Positions 1 through 6,470 of a stretch of 6,470 bases of DNA are shown here, in pieces (the stretch's first letter is position 1; each line of letters starts with the position of its first letter). A model generated the notes under the pieces. It was given only the letters and a program-made list of their open reading frames with translations, was not told the DNA's origin and searched no databases. The position numbers and the translations under genes were made by a program. Source of the DNA: Bacillota bacterium (lineage in GTDB: Bacteria > Bacillota > Clostridia > Acetivibrionales > DSM-1351); NCBI GenBank assembly GCA_023412635.1, contig JAEYNI010000165.1, forward strand, positions 1-6,470. The letters run 5' to 3'.

Positions 1-2
1 TC

Positions 3-3000
3 AACACCTTTAATACCAATGGTTTTGTAAGCAGAAACAATCCCCAATATACATCCAGCTTCGAAGGGATGAAGAACTATTATAAGCTTCTAAAAGAAAT
101 CCCACAGTCAATATCACAATTTAATCACCCTGGAAAGACTTTCGGAGATTTCAATAATTTTTCAGATTACGACGAAGCAATAGATAAACAGATTTCTTTA
201 ATCGAGGTTGGAAATGGTGAAGGTGCAATCGGCTCGGGAGGCTACTTTCCATCTTATGATTACTACAATAAAGCTCTTGACAAGGGCTGGCATCTTGCAC
301 CGACAAACAACCAGGACAATCATAAGGGCCTGTGGGGCACTGCAAATACCGGAAGAACAGCTATTGTCACCGACAACTTTTCAAGGGCTGGCATATATGA
401 TGCATTAAAAAATATGCAGGTATATGCCACTGAAGATTCAAATTTAAGGATAAAATATACTGCAAACAACCAGCCCATGGGAACAATCCTGCCTATTGAT
501 ACCCCGCAGCTGAACATTAATGTTGATTTATCCGATTCGGATACTTCTGATTATATAGGCACGGTGTCCCTGATAACAAATGGCGGAAAAGAGAGTAATG
601 TTCAGACATTTGAATCAAATAACGCTGTTTATTCCGTTAAAATAGATAACCCCTCCAAAGGCTATTATTATATAAAGGTAGTTGAAGAAGACGGAGACAT
701 TGCCGTAACAGCTCCGGTATGGGTGGGAAATGTTGAAAAGGTTGGTATTTCTTCGTTTACTTCGAATGTATCCATGCCTATAGCAGGTGAAACGCTGGAG
801 TTATCCGCCGAAATATTCAATAATGAGTCTTCAGCTATCAAGATTGATTCCATCACATATAAAATCGGTGACAGTGTAATTGCAACGGGGAAGGAGGAAC
901 AGCCCCTTAGCTCCCTGGGAACACTTAAAGATACTGTTCCCTATACCCCCGCTGCCTCCGGAGTATATACAATCCAGGTGGAGGTAGCAGCGACACTGAA
1001 TGGCATAACTAAAATATATACCGAAGCAATTAATCTGGATGTAAGGGATGCCTCCAAACTGATAAATCTTGGGATAGATGCCTCGCATCTTAATGAATAT
1101 GTTGCAGGAAACTATGCCAACAGCATGACAAACTTTGCAAAGCTTGCCGAGGAATATGATGTACGTCTGATAGAAATCAAGGATGGTATTACTTCTGAAA
1201 AGCTCTCAACCTTGTCAGGGCTTATTTTGACTCCTCCAAACAGAAAAACAAATATTGGAGCTCTGGGCGAATATTCGGCTGAAGAACTGGAAGCAATAAA
1301 AGCCTATGCAGCTGAGGGAAAAACCTTGATAGTATGTGGTCTGGCAGACTATGGTGACGGTAAAAATCCGGAACAATATCACACTTCCTATCAACAGAAT
1401 AAAATTCTTGAAGCAATAGGTGCAAAGGCTCGTATAGTTGATGATGAAGTAATCGACAAAACCGACTACGAGTCCCAAAACTTCAGGCTCCGCTTTAAGA
1501 ACTATAATATGAATAGTGAATATAACAGGGGAGTAAAGCCGGAACAGGAATACAGCTTCTACAGTGGTGCGTCGGTTTATATCCAGGATGCCGATAAAAC
1601 AGCTGTAACTACCATTGTAGCCTCCCATGATACTTCCGAGAGTCTTGACTCCGACAAGGATGGTAAGGGTGGTATCGATAACCCGGTAAGAAAAGGCAGT
1701 ATACCTGCTCTTACGATAGAAACTCTGGGAAGCGGAGCAAAGATTTTTGTTGCCGGTACTGTCTTTATGTCCAACTTTGAAGTACAGGCAACAATAGACA
1801 ACTCCTCACAGCTTAATTTCAGCAACTATAATATATGCCAGAATATTGTTCAGGCTATAGCTCCTCAGAAAATAACAGCTATCAGGCAGGTTCAGTCAGC
1901 GAATGTTGGTGAAAAGTTTATCATAGAGGGCATCGTCACTTCAAATTCAAGCGGGTATGACAAAGAAACAGCCTTCTTCGATTGTATTTATATTCAGGAT
2001 GAAACTGCCGGAATTAATCTATTCCCCGTATCGGGAGACTACAAAGTAGGGCAGAAGGTACGAGTTAAAGGAACTGTAGGAGGCTATCAGGGAGAAAAAC
2101 AGCTGACGGTTGAAAAAATAGATTTAATTGACAGTACTATTAACCAATTAACTCCGGTGAGTATAACTACAGCCGACGCAAATGAAGACTCGAACAGGGG
2201 AAGACTCGTCAAAGTTAGCGGTACCGTCAGGTCTGTGGGAATGGCAAACGGAATAGTAGAATCCATAACTGTCAACGATGGCTCTGGAGATGTCAGAGTA
2301 TTTATTGACGGTTATATTAACCCATCGGTAAAGCTTGATTTTGTTAATGAAGGACAAAAAATTACAGCTGTAGGTCTATGTTCCGTTGATACCCTTGGTA
2401 AAAGGATCAGAGTTCGGGACAGAAGGGAGATAACACAAGCTTCTGCTACCACTGTTATCAACATTCTTCATACAAATGACAGCCACGGACGTGTTTATCC
2501 TGATCCTAACAACAAGGGTATGATAGGCATTGATAAAATTGCAGCTGTAAAAAAAGCCACACCGAATGCGTTACTGGTTGATGCCGGAGACACTCTACAT
2601 GGTCTGCCTATTGCTAATACTACACAGGGTTCAAACATTATTGAACTTATGAACTTGGCCGGCTACGATGTAATGACTCCCGGCAATCATGATTTTAATT
2701 ACGGAAGCAGCAAGCTTAAGGAGTATGCAGAAGCAGGAACTACCCGGTTCAATATTATATCCTCCAATATTGTTAATAAAGCGGATGGTTCACTGTGGTT
2801 GCCGTCAACGGCTATAAAGACCGTTAGCGGCATAAAAATAGGCTTCTTTGGATTAACAACTACAGATACAACCATAATGACAAATCCATCAAATGTATCC
2901 AGCCTGGAATTTGAGGATTATTTGTCATCTGCCCGGAAAGCCATAGAAAATCTGAAGACTGAAGGCGTTGATGTTATTATAGGGTTGACACATATCTCGC

Positions 3001-5108
3001 GACCATATGTCAAGGAACTTGCAAAGCAGCTTGCAGGGGATGTGGATGTAATTATTGACGGGCACGACCATTTGAGTACACAGGATAGTGAGTCGGGTGT
3101 GTTGATTGCAGGTTCGGGTCAGTATGAAGAAAACCTGGGAAGTATATCATTAATACTTAATGAGAATAAAGACGTGATTCAGAAAGACGCAAAACTTATT
3201 CGAAAAGCAGACACCGAGAATATCACACCGGATTCTGCCGTAAAAGCCAGAGCTGCAACAATGATGGAACTGGTTAATACTTTGTTCAGTCAGAAAATCG
3301 GTACCTCTGAAGTGTTGCTGAGCAGTGAAAGAGGAAGTTTTTCCGGAGGAAAAATCACAAATGGTGTTAGAAACTCTGAAATGCCTTTGGGCAATCTGGT
3401 TGCAGATGCCATGAGAAATGTCCTTGAAGCAGATTTGGCCATAACAAACGGGGGAGGCTTGAGAGCTGATATAAAAATTGGAGATATTACAGCCGGGACA
3501 CTAAATTCAGTGCTTCCCTTCGGCAACTATGGAGTTATAAAAGAAGTAACCCCTAAACAATTAAAGGCCATTCTTGAACATGGTCTGTCGGATGCACCGG
3601 CTCCTATAGGTAAATTTCCTCAGATATCAGGTATGAAGATTGAATATAATCCCAACGCCGTGGCAGGTTCCAAGGTCACTAAAATTATCGTTGGAAATAC
3701 TGTTCTGAACTTTAACGATGCAACAACAAAGTACAAGCTGGCAACTAATGATTTTATGGCTAACGGTGGGGATGGCTACACTTCAATAAAAGAGTTAAAA
3801 ACCCTTATTGAAGGTGATTCGCTGGATGTAATTCTGGAGAAATATGTAAAGAGCCTTCCCGAGGTAAAAATAACAAAGGCGTATGCAAATATTGAGGGAA
3901 GAATTTTGGCGGTGAAGCCTGTAGAAAATCCTCCGGATAATCCAACACAAAATCCGGTCACAGGCGGTTCCTCACAGAGCAGCCAGACGTCAGCTCCAAC
4001 AGCACCTAATACTGAAGTTTACGGCACCTCGGCTGTCATTAAGTTAAACCTGAATAAAACCACCGGTGAAGCGAGATTTAAGCTTACAACTCTAAATGCA
4101 AAGGAACTAATTGAGCATGCTATAACCTCCGCTGCCGGAAGTGATGTGACTTTAGAGGTAAAAGGACAGCTGGAAGACGGCACACAAAATGTCTGTATTG
4201 AATTAGAAAGCGGAATATTTAGAAGGCTGTCAACAGAGACCAATGCCGGTCTAAGGATTGATACCGGCTTTGCAGCTATAAAATTAAGCAGTCAGGCCAT
4301 TGACAATATATATGCTGCAAATAAAGGCCGTGATATCAGCTTCCTAGTGGAGAAAGCTTCAAACCATTCCCTGTCGGCAGAGATAAAAGATATAGTTGGG
4401 GACCGGCCGGTGTATGATATAACAATAATGGCCGGAAATACCCGAATAACAGATTTTGGAGGTGAAGCCCTGAGGATTTCCATTCCATATACCTTAAAAC
4501 AGGGTGAAAACCCCAATGCTGTAGTTGTGTACTATATTGATGAGAAAGGTAAGGCAGTACAGGTTACAGGTATATACAACAAGTCCACAGGTAAAGTCGA
4601 AGTTGTGACAAATCACTTGTCCATATACGCAATAGGTTATCAGTATATACAATTCAGTGATATATGGCATAGTTCAGCCCAAAGTGATATTGAGTTTGTT
4701 TCAGCACGAGGACTTATGACCGGATTTGGTAATGGCGAGTTTGGACCTGACAGAGCTATGACGCGAGGAATGCTGGTTACCGTGCTTGGAAAGCTGGCAG
4801 GAGCAGAACCTGTTGGCGCAGCCGACTTTAATGATGTGGCTCCTGACAAATACTATTCGCCATATATTGCATGGGCGGCAGAAAACGGGATTGTAGCAGG
4901 GATAGGAGGAAATTTGTTCAAACCTGACAGAGCGGTGTCCAGAAATGAACTTGTTGCAATCCTGAACAATTTCTTAAAATATTTTAAGGCAGATAAGGAA
5001 ATTACAGTTGATCAATTACTGCCCGATAAAGCAGATTCTAAGGAAATGGTAACCAGAGCTGATATAGCGGTGGTTTTGAGAAAAATCATTGAGATGAGTT
5101 TGGAATGA
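3..5108 (+). CDS. SLH-anchored surface phosphoesterase/5'-nucleotidase, 5'-partial
   Basis: This is a multidomain, probably wall-bound enzyme that should hydrolyse extracellular nucleotides or related phosphoesters. The frame is open to the left edge, so the start, signal peptide and first PHP motifs lie upstream. The ATG at 69 is internal: no spaced Shine-Dalgarno precedes it and the PHP-like sequence continues above it. Visible residues are numbered from nt 3 (1701 in total). 1-158: PHP/CehA-like C-terminal part, with FNHPG (H42) and QDNH (D105, H107). 159-243 and 244-349: beta-rich modules. 350-622: GATase/DUF4350-like fold. 623-810: two OB-fold-like modules. 817-1085: metallophosphatase with TNDSHG (D826, H828), GDT (D863), GNHD (N895, H896), TH (H997) and GHDH (H1021, H1023). 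1096-1285: nucleotidase C-domain with NGGGLRAD (R1154), PFGN (F1173) and NDFMANGGDGY (F1251, D1257). 1306-1338: linker. 1339-1546: unnamed beta-rich module. 1551-1698: SLH region. All UshA-type metal ligands and both base-stacking Phe are present. The OB-plus-nucleotidase order recalls Bacillus subtilis YhcR, so nuclease activity is possible. Family calls are by eye; the substrate is inferred. Confidence 0.93.
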   Translation, partial: NTFNTNGFVSRNNPQYTSSFEGMKNYYKLLKEIPQSISQFNHPGKTFGDFNNFSDYDEAIDKQISLIEVGNGEGAIGSGGYFPSYDYYNKALDKGWHLAPTNNQDNHKGLWGTANTGRTAIVTDNFSRAGIYDALKNMQVYATEDSNLRIKYTANNQPMGTILPIDTPQLNINVDLSDSDTSDYIGTVSLITNGGKESNVQTFESNNAVYSVKIDNPSKGYYYIKVVEEDGDIAVTAPVWVGNVEKVGISSFTSNVSMPIAGETLELSAEIFNNESSAIKIDSITYKIGDSVIATGKEEQPLSSLGTLKDTVPYTPAASGVYTIQVEVAATLNGITKIYTEAINLDVRDASKLINLGIDASHLNEYVAGNYANSMTNFAKLAEEYDVRLIEIKDGITSEKLSTLSGLILTPPNRKTNIGALGEYSAEELEAIKAYAAEGKTLIVCGLADYGDGKNPEQYHTSYQQNKILEAIGAKARIVDDEVIDKTDYESQNFRLRFKNYNMNSEYNRGVKPEQEYSFYSGASVYIQDADKTAVTTIVASHDTSESLDSDKDGKGGIDNPVRKGSIPALTIETLGSGAKIFVAGTVFMSNFEVQATIDNSSQLNFSNYNICQNIVQAIAPQKITAIRQVQSANVGEKFIIEGIVTSNSSGYDKETAFFDCIYIQDETAGINLFPVSGDYKVGQKVRVKGTVGGYQGEKQLTVEKIDLIDSTINQLTPVSITTADANEDSNRGRLVKVSGTVRSVGMANGIVESITVNDGSGDVRVFIDGYINPSVKLDFVNEGQKITAVGLCSVDTLGKRIRVRDRREITQASATTVINILHTNDSHGRVYPDPNNKGMIGIDKIAAVKKATPNALLVDAGDTLHGLPIANTTQGSNIIELMNLAGYDVMTPGNHDFNYGSSKLKEYAEAGTTRFNIISSNIVNKADGSLWLPSTAIKTVSGIKIGFFGLTTTDTTIMTNPSNVSSLEFEDYLSSARKAIENLKTEGVDVIIGLTHISRPYVKELAKQLAGDVDVIIDGHDHLSTQDSESGVLIAGSGQYEENLGSISLILNENKDVIQKDAKLIRKADTENITPDSAVKARAATMMELVNTLFSQKIGTSEVLLSSERGSFSGGKITNGVRNSEMPLGNLVADAMRNVLEADLAITNGGGLRADIKIGDITAGTLNSVLPFGNYGVIKEVTPKQLKAILEHGLSDAPAPIGKFPQISGMKIEYNPNAVAGSKVTKIIVGNTVLNFNDATTKYKLATNDFMANGGDGYTSIKELKTLIEGDSLDVILEKYVKSLPEVKITKAYANIEGRILAVKPVENPPDNPTQNPVTGGSSQSSQTSAPTAPNTEVYGTSAVIKLNLNKTTGEARFKLTTLNAKELIEHAITSAAGSDVTLEVKGQLEDGTQNVCIELESGIFRRLSTETNAGLRIDTGFAAIKLSSQAIDNIYAANKGRDISFLVEKASNHSLSAEIKDIVGDRPVYDITIMAGNTRITDFGGEALRISIPYTLKQGENPNAVVVYYIDEKGKAVQVTGIYNKSTGKVEVVTNHLSIYAIGYQYIQFSDIWHSSAQSDIEFVSARGLMTGFGNGEFGPDRAMTRGMLVTVLGKLAGAEPVGAADFNDVAPDKYYSPYIAWAAENGIVAGIGGNLFKPDRAVSRNELVAILNNFLKYFKADKEITVDQLLPDKADSKEMVTRADIAVVLRKIIEMSLE
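3918..4016 (+). other. Low-complexity Pro/Ser/Thr/Asn/Gln-rich interdomain linker
   Basis: About 33 residues running from PVENPPDNPTQNP through GGSSQSSQTSAPTAPNTE separate the 5'-nucleotidase from the wall-anchoring half. The composition fits a flexible and possibly glycosylated spacer, as is common in clostridial surface enzymes. No catalytic motif is present. It marks the boundary between the catalytic half and the unnamed beta-rich module (4017-4640) that precedes the SLH repeats. Confidence 0.8.
4653..5096 (+). other. SLH cell-wall anchor: two full repeats, one shortened
   Basis: Repeat 1 (4653-4802) starts FSDIW and contains the typical GLMTGFGNGEFGPDRAMTR core. Repeat 2 (4824-4988) has FNDVAPDKYYSPYIAWA followed by GIVAG, LFKPDRAVSR and NELVAIL. 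A third unit (about 4992-5096) keeps only the C-terminal end, VTRADIAVVLRKI, and lacks the usual FxDv start and the central GxxxG-F-P stretch. SLH modules normally bind pyruvylated secondary wall polymer through the TRAE-like motif. Here the three equivalents are TRGM, SRNE and TRAD, so the key Arg is kept in all three. This supports a wall-attached location for the enzyme. Confidence 0.9.
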
Positions 5109-5171
5109 CAATTAATCAAATGCCTATGGACATTGAAAGAATAAAATAATAAGATATTAAGGTAGTATGAT

Positions 5172-5225
5172 AATATAGTAAAAGCGGCTGTTAAGTCGCT
5201 TTTGCTATATTTATTATTACTTTTT
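5172..5225 (+). terminator. Rho-independent terminator of the nucleotidase gene
   Basis: The left arm 5172-5188 pairs with the right arm 5195-5211 over 17 positions around the 6-nt loop TGTTAA. All are Watson-Crick pairs except two G-T wobbles (5179/5204 and 5187/5196). The core is AAAAGCGGC/GTCGCTTTT. The following DNA is T-rich (TATTATTACTTTTT). It lies about 65 nt after the TGA at 5106-5108 and separates the nucleotidase gene from the transporter gene. The outer part is AT-only, so the lower stem is weak. The T tract is interrupted, so some read-through is possible. Confidence 0.8.
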
Positions 5226-5233
5226 ATTACTTT
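5214..5233 (+). repeat. Perfect 10-bp tandem duplication (TTATTACTTT x2)
   Basis: The unit TTATTACTTT occupies 5214-5223 and is repeated exactly at 5224-5233, in the T-rich tail of the terminator. It is most simply a replication-slippage duplication. I see no protein-binding logic in it. Confidence 0.75.
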
Positions 5234-5250
5234 CGCATATGCTTTCCTAT

Positions 5251-5278
5251 TTAACCTAAAATGTGTTACTTTTATAAC
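5251..5278 (+). promoter_or_regulatory. Weak candidate sigma-A promoter for the AEC transporter gene
   Basis: TTAACC (5251-5256) and TATAAC (5273-5278) are separated by 16 nt. They match the TTGACA and TATAAT consensus at 4 and 5 of 6 positions. They sit between the upstream terminator and the ribosome binding site, where a promoter is expected, and would give a leader of roughly 40 nt. AT-rich intergenic DNA yields such matches by chance, so this is only a candidate. Confidence 0.35.
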
Positions 5279-5316
5279 GATTTAATGATTTATGCGCTAA
5301 ACATTGCTCTGATTTC

Positions 5317-5321
5317 GGAGG
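5317..5321 (+). promoter_or_regulatory. Ribosome binding site GGAGG that sets the transporter start
   Basis: GGAGG lies 5 nt before the ATG at 5327-5329, an ideal Shine-Dalgarno position. The alternative in-frame ATG at 5261 has no comparable sequence upstream. This decides the start in favour of 5327. Confidence 0.88.
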
Positions 5322-5326
5322 AAAAA

Positions 5327-6307
5327 ATGAACGAAGTACAAATAATAATTAGACAAATACTGATTCTATCCCTTTTAGGATTAACTGGTTTTGCGGCAGG
5401 GAAGGGAAAATTCCTGCCTGAAAATTCCCATAAGTACATTTCGGCCCTGATATTAAAAATTACAATGCCGTTTTTAATTTTCACTACAATGGGTAACTAT
5501 TCTTTTACAAGTGAAACTTTAAAAAACGGTTTCTTCATATTTGCTTTGGGGGTTGTATTTATTCTGCTCGGAGGCTTTATATCCCTGTGGCCCTGTAAAT
5601 TGATGGGTATACGGGAGAAGACAAAAAATATTTATATCGCGCAGTCAATGTTCGGAAATGTAATATTTATGGCATACCCCCTGCTAAAAGCTATGTACGG
5701 AGACGAAGGAATAGTCTACGCGATATTTTATAATATTGCAAATGATGCCATACTCTGGACTTTGGGAATATATTTGTTTAACAGGCATAATACCACAAAC
5801 TGGAGAGATAATCTCAAACATCTGATAAACCCCAATACACTTGCGTTTTTAGGCGGCATTCTCATGATTGTATTAAAGAGCTTGTTTAACATTCAGAATA
5901 CTGCTGTTTATAATTCGGTTTGGGATATATTTTACTCTTCCTTTTATAACCTCGGACACACAACAATATATTTATCGATGATTTTTATCGGACTGATTTT
6001 GTCCAATGTAAAAATACAAGGACTAAGTGATATTGTAATGAGAGCCAGATACCTTGTTTATTCACTCTTTAAGCTGATTATCGTTCCGGCCGCAGCCCTT
6101 CTGTTCTTTAAAGCAACAGGTGACTTTTTTGATGTATTTGTTAAAAGAATAGTTACCCTACAGCTTGCAATGCCCGCATCAACAATTGTTTCTGCGTTGG
6201 CACTGGAATACGACTCGGATTATAATGCAGCTACCGAAGGGATATTTATATCCACAATCCTATCTATTTTTTCACTTCCGCTTATTGTATATTTGCTGAC
6301 ATTTTAA
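5327..6307 (+). CDS. AEC family (auxin efflux carrier-like) membrane transporter
   Basis: A 326-residue integral membrane protein of the AEC/membrane transport protein family, which exports or exchanges small organic anions such as malate or malonate in characterised bacterial members; the substrate here is unknown. About ten hydrophobic segments are visible, near residues 5-24, 36-56, 67-88, 99-121, 127-151, 168-189, 207-226, 240-262, 270-291 and 302-325. This is the usual 5+5 layout and a usual length. Family-like stretches are FGNVIFMAYPLL (107-120), where Asn111 and Pro118 break the fourth helix, and LQLAMPASTIVSALALEY (278-295), its counterpart in the second half. I chose the start at 5327 because of the GGAGG; starting at 5261 would add 22 residues (MCYFYNDLMIYALNIALISEEK) that do not extend the family match. 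It is flanked by terminators on both sides, so it is probably monocistronic and not in an operon with the nucleotidase. The family call is firm; the substrate is not. Confidence 0.9.
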   Translation: MNEVQIIIRQILILSLLGLTGFAAGKGKFLPENSHKYISALILKITMPFLIFTTMGNYSFTSETLKNGFFIFALGVVFILLGGFISLWPCKLMGIREKTKNIYIAQSMFGNVIFMAYPLLKAMYGDEGIVYAIFYNIANDAILWTLGIYLFNRHNTTNWRDNLKHLINPNTLAFLGGILMIVLKSLFNIQNTAVYNSVWDIFYSSFYNLGHTTIYLSMIFIGLILSNVKIQGLSDIVMRARYLVYSLFKLIIVPAAALLFFKATGDFFDVFVKRIVTLQLAMPASTIVSALALEYDSDYNAATEGIFISTILSIFSLPLIVYLLTF

Positions 6308-6357
6308 AAGTATAGGAATCAATTAAATAACAAACAATTTAAAACTATCCGAATATT

Positions 6358-6390
6358 AAAAGCGTCCAATAAAAAATTGTTCGCTTTTTT
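6358..6390 (+). terminator. Rho-independent terminator of the AEC transporter gene
   Basis: AAAAGCG (6358-6364) pairs with CGCTTTT (6382-6388). A small internal loop (TC/TT) follows, then an upper stem CAAT (6367-6370)/ATTG (6376-6379) with loop AAAAA. The descending arm runs into six consecutive T residues (6385-6390). It begins about 50 nt after the TAA stop. GC content is low, but the position and the T run fit an intrinsic terminator. Confidence 0.75.
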
Positions 6391-6450
6391 AATTGACAAT
6401 AGACTTTGTTGTTTGATAATATTAATGTATTAAAAGGCGAATAATTTTCT
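6370..6450. repeat. Imperfect inverted repeat flanking the outward promoter
   Basis: The reverse complement of 6371-6388 reads AAAAGCGAACAATTTTTT. It resembles 6432-6450, AAAAGGCGAATAATTTTCT, at all but about two bases plus one inserted G. The left copy is the descending arm of the transporter terminator; the right copy lies just after the predicted start of transcription. The two flank the TTGACA/GATAAT promoter. The AT-rich composition makes chance similarity a real possibility. Confidence 0.4.
6393..6420 (+). promoter_or_regulatory. Sigma-A-type promoter reading out of the right edge
   Basis: A perfect -35 box TTGACA (6393-6398) is followed after 16 nt by GATAAT (6415-6420), which is 5 of 6 to consensus. 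It begins 3 nt after the transporter terminator, a typical place for the promoter of the next gene. No coding region starts in the remaining 50 nt, so the gene it would serve lies beyond the window. Transcription would start near 6427-6430. Confidence 0.55.
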
Positions 6451-6470
6451 TGAAATCTGTAAAAATGTTC

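Noticed and set aside
69..71. ATG at 69 as the start of the large gene
   Set aside because: The frame is open without a stop up to the window edge. The preceding 22 residues read as continuous PHP-like sequence, and GAAGGG directly abuts the ATG with no proper spacing.
1215..1628. Antisense open frame of 137 codons inside the large gene
   Set aside because: It is fully overlapped by a frame with clear domain homology. Its own translation shows no recognisable domain and has a Cys/Ile/Phe-rich composition typical of an antisense shadow.
4992..5050. Frameshift as the cause of the missing part of SLH repeat 3
   Set aside because: Only about 60 nt lie between repeat 2 and the TRAD motif. That is too short to hide the missing sequence in another frame, and both flanks are in the same frame.
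5235..5242. GCATATGC palindrome upstream of the transporter's candidate promoter
   Set aside because: Eight-base palindromes of this composition are expected by chance in AT-rich DNA, and there is no second copy to suggest an operator.
5261..5263. ATG at 5261 as the start of the transporter
   Set aside because: No ribosome binding site precedes it, and it lies upstream of the predicted -10 box. The ATG at 5327 has GGAGG at ideal spacing.
5265..5278. GTTA/TAAC mini-hairpin over the candidate -10 box
   Set aside because: Four AT-rich base pairs are too weak to call a regulatory structure.
3..6307. Nucleotidase and transporter as a single operon or functional pair
   Set aside because: A strong terminator and a 218-nt gap separate them, and AEC carriers are not known for nucleoside uptake. 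Co-orientation alone does not support a link.
6450..6455. TTGAAA as a second -35 box near the right edge
   Set aside because: Its -10 box would lie past the end of the window, so it cannot be tested.

Overview
The window looks like the chromosome of a low-GC, Gram-positive anaerobe of the Clostridia, perhaps close to the cellulolytic Ruminiclostridium group. This is inferred from AT-rich DNA and third codon positions, a GGAGG ribosome binding site, rho-independent terminators and a giant surface protein ending in S-layer homology (SLH) modules. The species cannot be fixed from the sequence alone.

Layout: (1) Positions 3-5108, + strand, hold one very large open frame that is cut by the left edge of the window. 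It encodes at least 1701 residues of a mosaic cell-surface protein. In order it carries the C-terminal part of a PHP-type (CehA/McbA-like) metallo-phosphoesterase, two beta-rich modules, a GATase-like alpha/beta module with a calcium-loop-like insert, two OB-fold-like modules, a complete UshA-type 5'-nucleotidase (metallophosphatase plus C-terminal nucleotide-binding domain), a Pro/Ser/Thr/Asn-rich linker, an unnamed beta-rich module, and two full plus one shortened SLH repeat. (2) Positions 5109-5326 are intergenic: a strong 17-bp terminator hairpin, a perfect 10-bp tandem duplication, a weak candidate promoter and a strong ribosome binding site. (3) Positions 5327-6307, + strand, encode a 326-residue AEC-family (auxin efflux carrier-like) membrane transporter. 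(4) Positions 6308-6470 hold a second terminator, a good sigma-A-type promoter pointing out of the right edge, and an imperfect inverted repeat.

The two genes point the same way but are separated by a terminator, so they are probably separate transcription units. The large protein plausibly breaks down extracellular nucleotides or other phosphoesters at the cell wall to recover phosphate and nucleosides. The transporter's substrate cannot be read from sequence, and nothing here links it functionally to the nucleotidase. I see no mobile element, CRISPR array, tRNA or rRNA. The most unusual element is the architecture of the giant protein, with two unrelated phosphoesterase folds on one wall-anchored chain. 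I found no clear evidence of an undescribed multi-gene system.
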